DNA of 64,000 nucleotides from Morinoia aosen (lineage: Eukaryota; Arthropoda; Malacostraca; Amphipoda; Talitridae). The stretch covers positions 34,587,422 through 34,651,421 of the forward strand of contig CM059570.1 in the NCBI GenBank assembly GCA_030386875.1, written 5' to 3'. The translations under genes and the position numbers were made by a program. Every line of letters starts with the position of its first letter. Position 1 is the first letter of the stretch. Below, in pieces: positions 48,672-60,418 of the stretch. The notes beneath the pieces are model-generated. The model worked only from the letters and a program-made list of their open reading frames with translations, was not told the DNA's origin and made no database searches.

Positions 48672-49908
48672 TTTTTGCATTGTAGCTTCTAATTATAAGA
48701 TATTTAGCCATCTCGGATAGAAAAAGAAATTTCCCAGTCTGTTTTACGTTTGCATGTAAAAAGGGGTGGGTCATATTCAACGAAATACATGCAAAAACTG
48801 CACACATCTGTCAGGAAGTTAAGGTCTTCCATGAGTGTATAATCAATCGTCCAATGCATGTAGTGGCCTAGGCGGTTACAGAGACGCAGCGACAGCACCA
48901 AGTCTAATGTGTAGTGCTACACCCCGATGTAACTAATGTTACTTCCAGGTTGTTACAAATGTGTTACGCTACAGTACCTGGGTCCGTGGAGGTCTTAATA
49001 AGTGTATGGTTCATTGGAGCCTCCACAGGTGCAGGGAACTCCATAGCACCTTGCACACAACTGGATCCCATTTGTTGATCACATAACGGAGATCTAAAGG
49101 AAATTTAGTAAGTGTTGCAGGATGTTGTGAGCGTTTTCATAATTTTTGTCTACGACTGCATTACAACGATTTATCTTTACATCGTATATCCTAATTTTAC
49201 GCAATTATCATGTGAGGAGAGAAAGATTGTTATTCATATATTAAAGTTCTTAAATACAATAATCAATTATTCTACGTATCATCCTGCAACTTCAATTTGA
49301 CGACCGTCTAACACAAATGTGAGATTCTTAAAGTCTCTTGAAATTAAAATATAATGTGATTGGTAAAAAACGCTTTAATTAAATGTTTTTACAAAAAGCT
49401 TGTGAGCATAAATTTTGATTTTACTGGAAATTTTAATTTTCAAATTTTACCGTCAATCTGACAGTTGAAAACCAATCCAGTCTTATTACAAGTTATATTT
49501 ATTTCAGTAGTACTGTCTTAAATGAAAGCTTAAATGAATAATGGTACTATTAGTAAAACGAACAAAAAATCTTAAATTTCCAAATCCGTCGTGTAAATAC
49601 TTTATTAAGCAAATTTTATTTTATCCTTTCAATAATGCTAGTCTAAATACTGCTACCTCAACAGTCTTACAGTTTTTCAAAGCTACACAGTAATCTTTAT
49701 AGCAAAGTATAAAATAATCGTTATTTTGTGCTCGTTTTTCATTCTCAACTTTATACTCAGCAGCATTACTGTAAATTCCTCATTAGAGCCAATTGTACAC
49801 TTTGCTCATACCTTTAGCGTTTTACTTTCAAATACTTTGGCTATAGGTGCCTCGACTTATTAAACGTGTCAGACAAAATTGAGATATATGTAAAATTTTT
49901 GTCCAAAG
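48672..49908. other. No gene recognised
   Basis: AT-rich, with a GC-balanced patch at 48870-49080. No supported feature precedes the minisatellite. Confidence 0.5.
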
Positions 49909-52440
49909 CCCACATAACACCCACAGGTTCAGGGCCCACACAACACCCACAGGTTCAGGGCCCACACAACACCCACAGGTTCAGGGCCCACTCAACACCC
50001 ACAAATTCAGGGTCCACACAACACCCACAAGTTCAGGGCCCACTCAACACCCACAAGTTCAGGGTCCACACAACACCCACAGGTTCAGGGCCCACTCAAC
50101 ACCCACAGGTTCAGGGCCCACTCAACACCCACAAGTTCAGGGCCCACACAACACCCACAGGTTCAGGGCCCACTCAACACCCACAAGTTCAGGGTCCACA
50201 CAACGACTACAGGTTCAGGGCCCACACAACACCCACAAGTTCAGGGCCCACACAACACCCACAGGTTCAGGGCCCACTCAACACCCACAAGTTCAGGGTC
50301 CACACAACAACTACAGGTTCAGGGCCCACACAACACCCACAAGTTCAGGGCCCACACAACACCCACAGGTTCAGGGCCCACTCAACACCCACAGGTTCAG
50401 GGTCCACACAACAACTACAGGTTCAGGGCCCACACAACACCCACAAGTTCAGGGCCCACACAACACCCACAGGTTCAGGGCCCACTCAACACCCACAAGT
50501 TCAGGGTCCACACAACAACTACAGGTTCAGGGCCCACACAACAACTACAGGTTCAGGGCTCACACAGCACCCACAGGTTCAGGGCCCACACAACACCCAC
50601 AGGTTCAGGGCCCACACAACACCCACAGGTTCAGGGCCCACACAACACCCACAAGTTCAGGGCCCACTCAACACCCACAAGTTCAGGGTCCACACAACAA
50701 CTACAGGTTCAGGGCCCACACAACACCCACAGGTTCAGGGCCCACTCAACACCCACAAGTTCAGGGTCCACACAACAACTACAGGTTCAGGGCCCACACA
50801 ACAACTACAGGTTCAGGGCCCACTCAACACCCACAGGTTCAGGGCCCACTCAACACCCACAGGTTCAGGGCCCACACAACAACTACAGGTTCAGGGCCCA
50901 CTCAACACCCACAAGTTCAGGGTCCACACAACACCCACAGGTTCAGGGCCCACTCAACACCCACAGGTTCAGGGCCCACACAACACCCACAGGTTCAGGG
51001 CCCACTCAACACCCACAGGTTCAGGGCCCACACAACACCCACAGGTTCAGGGTCCACACAACACCCACAGGTTCAGGGCCCACACAACACCCACAGGTTC
51101 AGGGCCCACACAACACCCACAGGTTCAGGGCCCACTCAACACCCACAAGTTCAGGGTCCACACAACACCCACAGGTTCAGGGCCCACTCAACACCCACAA
51201 GTTCAGGGTCCACACAACACCCACAAGTTCAGGGCCCACTCAACACCCACAGGTTCAGGGCCCACACAACAACTACAGGTTCAGGGCCCACACAACAACT
51301 ACAGGTTCAGGGCTCACACAGCACCCACAGGTTCAGGGCTCACACAACACCCACAAGTTCAGGGCCCACTCAACACCCACAGGTTCAGGGCCCACACAAC
51401 AACTACAGGTTCAGGGCCCACACAACACCCACAGGTTCAGGGCTCACACAACACCCACAAGTTCAGGGCCCACTCAACACCCACAAGTTCAGGGTCCACA
51501 CAACAACTACAGGTTCAGGGCCCACACAACACCCACAGGTTCAGGGCCCACACAACACCCACAAGTTCAGGGCCCACACAACAACTACAGGTTCAGGGCT
51601 CACACAACACCCACAGGTTCAGGGCCCACACAACACCCACAAGTTCAGGGCCCACACAACAACTACAGGTTCAGGGCCCACACAACACCCACAAGTTCAG
51701 GGCCCACACAACACCCACAGGTTCAGGGCCCACACAACACCCACAAGTTCAGGGCCCACACAACACCCACAAGTTCAGGGTCCACACAACAACTACAGGT
51801 TCAGGGCCCACACAACAACTACAGGTTCAGGCCCACTCAACACCCACAAGTTCAGGGTCCACACAACAACTACAGGTTCAGGGCCCACACAACACCCACA
51901 AGTTCAGGGTCCACACAACAACTACAGGTTCAGGGCCCACACAACAACTACAGATTCAGGGCCCACTCAACACCCACAAGTTCAGGGTCCACACAACAAC
52001 TACAGGTTCAGGGCCCACACAACACCCACAGGTTCAGGGCCCACACAACACCCACAAGTTCAGGGCCCACACAACAACTACAGGTTCAGGGCCCACACAA
52101 CACCCACAAGTTCAGGGCCCACACAACAACTACAGGTTCAGGTCCCACACAACACCCACAGGTTCAGGGCCCCCACAACACCCATAAGTTCAGGGCCCAC
52201 ACAACAACTACAGGTTCAGGGCCCACACAACACCCACAAGTTCAGGGCCCACACAACAACTACAGGTTCAGGGCCCACACAACACCCACAAGTTCAGGGC
52301 CCACACAACACCCAAATATTCAGGACCAAAAAAAACACCCACACAACACCCAAATATTAAGGACCCAAAGAACACCCACACCACACCCACAGGTTAAGGA
52401 CCCACACAACACCCACATGTTCAGGACCCACACAACCCCA
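49909..52440. repeat. 26-bp minisatellite, roughly 95 copies
   Basis: The unit is CCCACACAACACCCACAGGT then TCAGGG (26 bases). Units vary at four linked positions: CCC/TCC, ACACA/ACTCA, ACCCA/AACTA and AGG/AAG. Recurring combinations follow each other in order, for example an ACTCA...AAG unit ending TCC is usually followed by an AACTA...AGG unit. This suggests higher-order multi-unit duplication. The left boundary is sharp. The right edge decays over about 120 bases (52316-52440). No unit contains a stop in any plus frame, and 26 leaves remainder 2 on division by three. One frame therefore cycles through all three phases and gives a spurious 773-codon ORF (49866-52187) with a 26-residue, 78-base period. 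A single-base deletion near 51830 does not break the ORF, which fits absence of coding constraint. Confidence 0.97.
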
Positions 52441-52534
52441 CAGACCCCCACCAAAACACCCCGTGTCAGCACGCAGGCCGAGCAGCCCCACACGAGCATC
52501 AAGAAACGCTGGACGGCCAGGTAGCTGCACATAC

Positions 52535-52605
52535 CTGCTGGCCTGACCTTCTGGCGCGTCGGCCCTGACGAACTCCAGACCTGATCTGCTCTTCCGCAGC
52601 CACAT
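52535..52605 (-). CDS. Candidate internal exon, unrecognised gene (minus strand)
   Basis: A GC-rich segment on the minus strand ends in a strong donor, GCCAGCAG|GTATGT (intron begins at 52534). All three frames stay open over this short distance. Readings include FVRADAPEGQAS and DQVWSSSGPTRQKVRPA, so the frame is undecided. The 5' boundary is uncertain: AG at 52588-52587 after GAAGAGC, or an earlier TTAG near 52620, would both serve. It lies on the same strand and in the right order after the candidate exons at 54305-54442 and 53392-53586. If it is an exon, the large 26-bp minisatellite sits inside the following intron. No family is recognised. Confidence 0.3.
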
Positions 52606-53391
52606 AACAATTTACACGTCTAATCATTGTGCCGAAATATCAATGTCCGTATTAAGTGAATGCAAGAATTTGATCTCGGTAGCCTTAACGAAGGTCGTGA
52701 ACTAATGTACGTTTTCAGCAGAGTTATTTCGTTTGAGGTTATTCTTGGTAGAAAAATCTATGTTAAATTAACGTTTGTGTCGTTCAAACTTGCAAATTTT
52801 TTATTATGGATGCTTTATTATAATTTAATTCAGAGTAATAACCCATTAAGGTTACCCGCGTGGTACATAACTTTATCTTCTAGCTCCCCCGTGGGCATTA
52901 TGATTGCTAAATTTTCTCGTTGCCATGGTATATGTTTTGCCGAGAAATAAAATCAACTCCTCAAATAGAGAAGAAACTCAACATTTAGACCTTTCTTTTG
53001 AAGGATAGTGGCAACCTGGAGCCAGGCAGTGTTTGAAGTTCCGATGTCTTAATACAAACAAGCTACTAAAGTCTAAATAACCGTGCGTGATATTCACATG
53101 AACTTTTAACGCAAATATTCCTCTTTAATTGTTATTTTCCATACCGCTTCATACGTTTTAATATTTTGATCTGCCGCAAAGCGGGGCTAAGGCAAGCTGC
53201 CTTGCATCATTGAGTCCTGAGAATGGTAGTACCAAACATTACGCCTCAGCAGTAAACACAGCATGTCCAGTTGATTAACACCAGCGATGCCATGACTCCA
53301 CGTCTCGAAAGGCTGTTCAAGACAGGTTTGCCACGACGCCTCCGCTGCTCCCTGGGCGCAGACACGGACGAACTACGCGCATATTTCTTAC
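52606..53391. other. Spacer or intron between candidate minus-strand exons
   Basis: AT-rich in the first part. A short hairpin word (AAGGCAAGCTGCCTT) occurs near 53190. No RNA or additional exon is visible. Confidence 0.4.
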
Positions 53392-53586
53392 TCGTGCGCA
53401 CAATTCCGCCGACGCTGACAGGTGGACGTAAGGAATGCTGGTAAACACGGCGAACTTAGCGACTCTAAAGTGCAGTATAGGAGCGTGGCCGGTGGTACGG
53501 AAGTCCCCGGCCTTGTAGACGGAGAGGTCGGGGCCTTGGGCCATCCCTGACCATCTCAGGGTCATCTGCAGCAGGTTGATGGAATC
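53392..53586 (-). CDS. Candidate internal exon of 65 codons, unrecognised protein (minus strand)
   Basis: This is the most coding-like segment of the window. On the minus strand TTCTTGAAGCCCCGCAG precedes an open stretch of exactly 195 bases, ending at GCACGA|GTAAGA. Both ends are phase 0. The translation starts DSINLLQMTLRWSGMAQGPD and continues LSVYKAGDFRTTGHAPILHF. Codons are strongly biased to G or C in third position, unlike the AT-rich surroundings, and this bias is clearest in the first 43 codons. I do not recognise the protein. It shows no signal peptide, membrane segment or cysteine pattern. Phase fits directly to the candidate exon at 54305-54442 upstream. An open ATG-started frame continues to 53317 if the donor is not used. 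Confidence 0.5.
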
Positions 53587-54304
53587 CTGCGGGGCTTCAA
53601 GAAGCCGTCATGACGGCAAGCAATCATTGTTGCGCACAAACGCAGGTACGGAGACCAACTTATAAAAACCGGTTTAGAGGGTCGCAAAATACTCTCTTGC
53701 GAGCTCCTGAATAGCATCCCTGTCCCATAAAATAATGATGGGACACAACAAAAGATAAAGAACTGATAATCCCCTACTTTTTGTTTTTTCGGTCTCGCTT
53801 ATATTTGTTGTGTGCACCCAGGGTTTTAAGATGAATCTTTCCAATGGATCTTTCCACGTTCTGAAGAATTCTAGCGGTAGAGCATTGAAACTTCACTGAC
53901 ATATTCGTCGAGAGAAATAAAAAATCCCCTCAGGACTATGTTTTGTTCTCCTGCATATATACATACATTCTAAATGTTACATATGATTAACCTACTCTGG
54001 GTCTGCATTCATGTTTGGGATGCAAACACACGATGTTTCACTTCATTCTTTTGGGAATCATTGCATGCATAAATTAAAGCTTAACTGACCTAAGGACAAA
54101 TTTATGTCAATTTCAATAGGCCTCTAAAACTAGATAAGATTAACTACTCTATTCGGACGAGCAATACCCGGACATTTTATTGCTCCCTGCGTCAGAAGGC
54201 ATTTGGAAAACCGTAACACATGCATGGTTATTTCCTGTGACTGACTCATGCCTGCTGCGAGGATGAAATGTACGTGTCATCCTTCGTGACCAAGACATGA
54301 TTAC
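53587..54304. other. Probable intron between candidate minus-strand exons
   Basis: If the flanking exons are real, this is a 718-base intron beginning GTAATC at 54304 and ending CCCCGCAG at 53587. It is AT-rich with a pyrimidine-containing end. CGTCATGACG at 53608-53617 is a perfect 10-base palindrome. Confidence 0.35.
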
Positions 54305-54442
54305 CTTGTTGTATTGAGCCGCGTTCTGCGACGAAACGCGGACGCATTCTTGCTGGATTTTCTCGCGCTCAGATGCTGATATCGCACGTGTAGCATCTGC
54401 TTTAGGGCTGACAAGCTCACAAGCGTAGCTGCTGAAGCTACG
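54305..54442 (-). CDS. Candidate internal exon of about 46 codons, unrecognised protein (minus strand)
   Basis: A minus frame (open from 54583 to 54149) contains a GC-balanced stretch that ends at a donor, AACAAG|GTAATC, in phase 0. Using the acceptor CCTAAAACAG it would start at 54442, also phase 0. A weaker alternative start lies after GAGCTTGTCAG. The peptide includes ISASEREKIQQECVRVSSQ, a likely amphipathic helix, followed by NAAQYNK. Downstream of the donor, the frame stays open by chance for 52 more codons. Splicing to 53586 keeps the frame and gives NAAQYNK-DSINLLQ. No family is recognised and no homology is claimed. Confidence 0.38.
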
Positions 54443-56361
54443 CTGTTTTAGGAAGTACTGGCATTTCAAAGTAGAAGCTTGTGATTCCAGATTGGCGGAG
54501 TGCACAGCGTCCAGTGGAGCACTGATTGGATGTATATTAGATGTTAGTTTAAGCCTCCCCAAACGACAAAAAATGCTTTCCAAAGAGAGGAAGGAGGAAG
54601 GTATAATTTAGTATAGACCCATGGGAACGCAAAATCTATGCACAAGGTACATAAAAACAGAAAGTTGAAAAGTATGTTATAGTTAAGGAAATGAGATAAA
54701 ATTTAAAAAGAAAGTCAGAGTTTCTGGATAACAGGAGAGCAGACGAACCGAAAAAAGATGGTCCTTAACAAAAAAAAGTTTATTTCAACAAACAAGATGG
54801 CCTACCTAACTCTCAGCTCGGAACCTCACATTTTCCACCTGGAAGTGCTAATTCCCAAAGATGCAATGGATGTATCCTCCTGAGGGGTTCCACTCTCATA
54901 ACCTTGTGCTGCAGTTGCTTCCTTATTAGCCGAATACTCGACAATATTAAACAAGGATTGAAATACAACAGCCATACTCCGAACAAGATATCTATTAGTT
55001 TAAGCATTTTGTGTATGGCAGTTGCACATGTCTATAGGGATGCTGACATCATAACGGCTAAAAATCCAAAAGCTTACGAATGATCTACGGAAGCAAATAG
55101 CATGCAAGTAGGACACCGTCATGAGGTTCGAAGGTACAAACAAAGCTATTTAACAAATTTTTTGAGAAGTAAGGGATAATAAAAAAATTTTCCCTCCTGT
55201 GTAAAGCAAACAGGGAACATCCAACGCGGCCAGTACGTAAAATTAGTAACGAACACTGAGACAAATTGCTCTAAACTGTTCAAAGAAAACCCAAATGCGC
55301 AACCCAAACTTTCTTTCCGTGTATGCTCTCGCAACTGATCTTAAAACATCAGGAACTGGCGGAATTGTTTAATTATTTCATTTAAATTCCCGTCGAGTTT
55401 TCCTTTGCCCCCAGTATAAATCTATGAGCATAGCATGATGACACATGGCCTGCTCTGGCGACCTCTCTCCCCCTCCAAATAACTTCCTGGGTCTTCTGGT
55501 TAGCAATTGCTACATCAAGGTTACAGAACACTTGTTGCGCATCCCTAAACAATGTGACGCTCATTCGCCCAATACTGAGCATACGTTGAAAAATAAATGT
55601 AGATACACCTGTTTAAAGTATATGTTTGACTTGAAGTATATTGGACAAATTACACGCGAAGCATCCAAGCATGTAATTTTGAAGTTATTGTGGCAATGTG
55701 AGAAGCGTACGCTTCCCTCACATGCACACGCTAACTTCTGTACAGAATATTAAGTTTACAAACGCGTTCGAGATACGAATGACTGATGTTGACACACACG
55801 AGTGCGTCAGCCGACGCGAGCATCTGCAGTGTAAATGCAGGCTTGAGGTACCCAGCATTCTTTTGTCGCATCGACCTGTTAATTTCCGTTCATATTCAAG
55901 GCCTGATCGACAGAGTGGCGGTTTGCAAGCACATATCATCTGAAATAAACTCACGCGTTCAGTCGCAGCATCTGCATTAACGGAACGTCGGTACAGGGAG
56001 TCCAGATTTGTCGGTTGGCTGCGAGATGGGCCAATCTCCGAGGTCAGCAAGCGTCAGAACAAACTCGAATGGAAATAATTTTCCAAAGTCTCTCAATTTC
56101 AAGCCAGGATAGATCATATGTACCCGTTATTGAACATTAAATAAGTTTTCAAGTAAATACGTGGGAGGAATGCAATCGGTCCTCGAATAACACTTCATCC
56201 TATGCGAAATTTCAACTTACACGGATAAATATTTCTCCCAAGGAGCTATTCATAACTTGAATCAAGCATCGTGTGAGCTGTACCAATGAGACTAGTTTTT
56301 AAACGTATTTGTAAAGGCTTGCTTAAGAAGATGTTGAATATCTCGACGATCGACTGGAGTT
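54443..56361. other. No further exon supported
   Basis: Further 5' exons of the minus-strand candidate gene should lie here or beyond, but none is convincing. The minus frame 55382-55582 is GC-balanced and protein-like in part (FRDAQQVFCNLDVAIANQK) yet has no clear splice sites and could be an old mobile-element fragment. 55790-56040 has open frames on both strands and repeated CATCTGCA words. Confidence 0.4.
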
Positions 56362-56615
56362 CCATAAATTATATCGGAACAACACATGCCCGTTATGGTT
56401 CTTAAGGCAGTCTTGGGGCTCTCAGAGGCGGTAATAGGTCCATGAATTAGAGGAACATGACGTGTCTGTTATTGTTCGTAAAATTCCACAGCGGAGGGAT
56501 AGGTTCATGACGTAGAGGAACAGGATATTTCAGTTAATGCACGTAAAATAAAGTCCTAAGAGGAGGATGAATAGGCCCATAAATTGGAGGAACAAGCAGC
56601 AGGCACTCATATCAC
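56362..56615. repeat. Degenerate 65-78-bp tandem repeat, about 4 copies
   Basis: Copies start near 56363, 56441, 56506 and 56578 with CATRAATTRGAGGAACA-like words and end with GAGG.GG.TAATAGG.-like words. They are heavily diverged with unequal spacing. The last copy is partial. Confidence 0.65.
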
Positions 56616-57344
56616 GAAGAAAATGTCACTTACGTTACGGGAGGACAACTCGGGGAACGTCCCGCCGCTGGTGAGTCCTTTGCTCTAATGAAAATTAACA
56701 TCACCCACTGCGGGAATTTAACTTCAATATTTTTCTATTTGAATCAACATATGTTTATCAATGTTTATACATGAATAATTCAATTTATCATTCAATAAAA
56801 AGTCCAACTCACCATAAATAATCAGGTAACGCTTTCAATGGAATATCTCGAAATTCCCATCTTCCACGACTCATAGAAATTTGGCCGTGCTGATCACAGC
56901 GCCCAACAAGGCGTACAACCTTCAATGATACGACGCCCGAGGGCGCTCCGTTTGACCAGTTCAATACAACTTACGAATTGCACAGCGATGTCCCATTTTA
57001 TGTGACAATTTTCAATGTACAATAAAGTGTTTCTCCAACTGTAGCGCTTTCCATAACTTACTATCTGCAACTCATGGAACAGAAAGCACTCTAATTTGTG
57101 AGTGAAATCATTGACTCAAAGAAAACGCCTATTTTTTGGCCTATGGGAAATACAATACGCATCAATGTTAATGACGAACAATAAACATGTTTGTTCTTCT
57201 GAAAGCAAAATATCTTTCTTGGTATCAGACATGGCTTGGTTACCGAACCTAATTTTTCAAAATTCATGGAGATAATATGCAAATTAGCTGATGTCCACGA
57301 AACATGATCTGTGGACTGGCACCAAGTAGGTGGCTTAGGCCCTT
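56616..57344. other. No gene recognised
   Basis: AT-rich, except a GC-richer patch around 56640-56690 and 56890-56960. The minus frame 57091-57420 runs into the next repeat and is not in a known family. Confidence 0.45.
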
Positions 57345-57680
57345 TTTTGCAGTCATCAAAACTGACAAGTCGCAACGAGAGGAGTTGTGAAACGCTGTTG
57401 TAAGGCGTGAGATAATCCAAATATTCAAAATTTTAAGTCACCACGAGTGGAGTTGTTAAACAATTATTGCAAATCAATAGTCAATCAAAACTGCCAAAAT
57501 TATTAAGAGGCTAAGAGAGGGGTTATAAAAACGAAATTACGAGTGCCTGTTACTAGTCTCTCCAATTCATGGGTCTCGCACGAGACGTTGGGGAAGCAAA
57601 ATTCCCAAAACTATCAAGTCACTACAAGTGAAGTAGTAAAACGATATTATCAGACGGTATTCAATCCAAATTAGCCTAGG
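57345..57680. repeat. Degenerate ~70-bp tandem repeat, about 4 copies
   Basis: Related segments near 57367, 57435, 57505 and 57616 share an AAGTCAC.ACGAGTGGAGTTGTTAAAAC-like core preceded by CAAAACT-like and followed by ATTA-rich words. The first three are 68-70 bases apart. The last is displaced by an extra ~40 bases. Confidence 0.6.
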
Positions 57681-57960
57681 CGCACAACACGAATATGATC
57701 AAATTCAAACAAATTGGCTCATTATTTCATAAAAATGAGCTACGGATTGTAATTTTTTGAATACCATATCTAGCAGAACTGATCATTTAAATTCTGAGAA
57801 TACAGGACCTTACCGAAGTTTTCTTGTCGTATCGCTAATGATTAAAAACATTTATTATCAGTATAAAAAAATCCCGATAAGCTCATCTTGATCAAACCAT
57901 ATTCATTACAGATGCAAATCAAAAAAGGAACCTTAATAAACATATCCTGTCCAAACCATC
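57681..57960. other. No gene recognised
   Basis: AT-rich DNA immediately left of the hAT-like insertion. Confidence 0.5.
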
Positions 57961-57968
57961 CATCAGCG

Positions 57969-58185
57969 CAGTGACTCCCAAAGTGGAAGCTACTTCCCCC
58001 TGGGAGCGCTCAAGGGAGGAACCAATCTTGGAAAAAATTTTATATATAGCAAATTCATCTTTTCGATAATTTGCTATAAAATTTTAATATAATTAACCAC
58101 TAGGGGGTGGCAAGATCTCAAGAGCGGCGGTAAATAAAAAATTTCTGCAGAAGGGAAGAGTAAATAAAAAGTTTGGGAGCCGCTG
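57969..58185. mobile_element. Non-autonomous hAT-like element (217 bp) with target-site duplication
   Basis: The left end is CAGTGACTCCCAAAGTGG. The inverted right end is CAGCGGCTCCCAAACTTTTT. The shared CAGYGRCTCCCAAA core is typical of hAT superfamily ends. Flanking 8-mers CATCAGCG (57961-57968) and CATTAGCG (58186-58193) match at 7 of 8 positions, as expected for an hAT target duplication. The centre has a near-perfect hairpin (about 58036-58091), with TATAGCAAATT mirrored by AATTTGCTATA. It is non-coding and belongs to a different family from the element at 4957. Confidence 0.8.
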
Positions 58186-58193
58186 CATTAGCG

Positions 58194-59692
58194 TAACGTA
58201 TGCGTTAAGGATACGTTTTAACATCGTGCGCCGCTTCTATAGTTTTTCGAAACTTTTCTCTAGATTGCCCGTCATCTTCCTAATTTTGTACTCACCGCAG
58301 AATGATTAATTGTCACTTTCCATCAAATACTTTTCCTTCGTTCAATATGTAGCACTTTAAATCTTAATTAAACTATTTTTATTAGTCCTTTACCACTTAG
58401 AGTTAACCTTTCCCTCAATTAAGCTGCAACTAATTTCCCCTGAAGTTCCACACTTCCAGAAAATTATGCCAGGTTTTCAAAATTTTTAATAGATATTCCT
58501 CAAAAATTCTTGTTATTTGATCGTGCGAGCTGTGAAATATTTAAATGTGTGCACAAGAATTCCACAAAAACCTACTGTAAAGAGGCTTTGAAACAGCTTG
58601 TTTATTCGTTGAATTGTTTTATTGTCTAATGGCGCGGCCATGACTTGCAATATGAGACACATGCAGGCGTCTGCATGAGCATAATGCGTGGCGTGGCAAG
58701 CCCTGACATTTTCCTACACAATAGCAAGCGGAAATTTTGTTAGGCTTGAAGAAGTTTCATCGGGCCATCGTGCCTCTCAATGCTCTACGCCTCACGAACA
58801 ACAATGTTCAGCGTCCGCATTTTCTGCCTACCTCCACGAAATCCTCGCTTCAATGACGCCGCTGTTGAAATGACGCCAGCGTAGGCTGTTTTATCAACAA
58901 CAAATTAAAAATTAGAAAACATTTAAAATTTCTTGGGCTTTGTTCATGTGAGTATAATAGCATATCCGCTCAGAAAGATTTTATCAGATACCTGTAGGTT
59001 CAGCAAAATCTCCAGTAAACCACAACGATATGTATCACACCTTATGTTAATTTTAAAATTTCGTATACATTCACTGAGGAAAAGCAAATATTGCGCCAAC
59101 TAATTAAAGTTGAGATCTGCGTGAGGTGATACAAGACGAATTGTTGCGAGGTAACTTGATCAGAAGATAACGTGGCACGAAAGCATTATTATAACGTGAA
59201 TTATCGAAAGTATACGAGTTTATCAGATATGAAGTTTTTGATTTTCATCATGTTTTATTCCTACAAATACCTCGCATTTGCTGGTTTTAAGATAACAGAA
59301 CAAAATTGCTGTAAGCCTATTCATGGGTGTTGCAGTTTCACAAAACAAGAAAGGCGAATACTGCTCCACACAAATAAAAATGTCGGCACGGCTCAATAAT
59401 CTTCCGTCTTTTTAAAGTAAAATAAACTTCTATCGTTCTTAATTGATCACCCCATTATAAAATCGTACATTCGTTTTTTTTAGCCTTTTACTCTAAGAGG
59501 ATGGAGTGAACTTTTCAAAAGACAATGAAGAAGTACTCACAAAAAATGATAAGTTTTACGTCGCTAAAACTTTGAAACTCATAGGAATACCTCAAGTAAA
59601 CAGCGCATTGCCGTGAAATAATGAGAGATGTATCAAATTTTACAGATGTTCAATTCTTCGTTGGATGGAATGTTACATTCAGTCAGTTTGCG
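58194..59692. other. No gene recognised
   Basis: AT-rich, with a GC-balanced patch at 58620-58880. No feature is supported. Confidence 0.45.
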
Positions 59693-59715
59693 CAGTGGTT
59701 CTCAATCCTGTTTGA
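59693..59715 (+). mobile_element. Isolated hAT-like terminus
   Basis: CAGTGGTTCTCAATCCTGTT is very close to the common CAGTGGTTCTCAACC hAT end. I found no matching inverted end or 8-bp duplication nearby, so it is either the remaining end of a truncated element or chance. Confidence 0.35.
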
Positions 59716-60418
59716 GATGGTGCATCCCCAAACTCATGCCATGAAGCCGACTTTTCCGTCACGACCTCCCGTGTCATAAGTTGCATGAGGTAAAAGCAAT
59801 GATGGTGAAAGTGGTCAAGTTTTCCGATTCTCAAACCCAGGAACGTTACTGTAAGATCCAGGTTCAATTTAAAAATGAGCATTCTCATCTGAGAAATTAT
59901 TTCGTCACTTCTGTCAGACACTCATGAGGGGGTTATCCATAACCAAATGTGTTTAGTTGATAATATGAAAAATTGCACGACCTCAATTGGAGGACATTGA
60001 TTTAGCAGGTTTCATCTGTTTTCAAGCACTAATCCGATGCACTTTAGATGCAGCAAATACTGCCCAGCACTCAACCTAGGTTATGAAACAAGTAAAAAAT
60101 AGCACATAACAAACGAAAGTATATAACAAACGAAGGTATACATAACGAATGTAAAACACTATTTATAATAAAAATCCAAACAAATCGCTCGCCGAGAGAT
60201 TACGATGCCGGACAATAAAATTTAAATCTCAACTTGACGAAATCATAGCGTGCGCGTCTTTAAAAAGCAATGAAGTGAAAGTCTTTGGTTTATTTTACCC
60301 TTGCCATGTGTACCACCACAATGTGCGTGCAATCCTGTTCTTGAGCAACGGGGCAGTCACGGTGGTCTGGAACTGAGCTTGAAAGCGTTTTGCCCTCGCT
60401 TGGAATCCACATTAGTAT
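59716..60418. other. No gene recognised
   Basis: May include the remains of the element starting at 59693. The segment 60090-60150 has a short ATAACAAACGAA(A/G)GTATA duplication. Confidence 0.45.

Noticed and set aside
49866-52187. 773-codon plus-strand ORF as a repetitive protein
   Set aside because: The ORF follows entirely from a stop-free 26-bp repeat. It has the same peptide written in three frames, tolerates frameshifts, and lacks unique coding sequence on either side.
55382-55582. Upstream exon of the minus-strand gene
   Set aside because: Partly protein-like, but no matching acceptor and donor in the right phase. It could equally be a mobile-element remnant.
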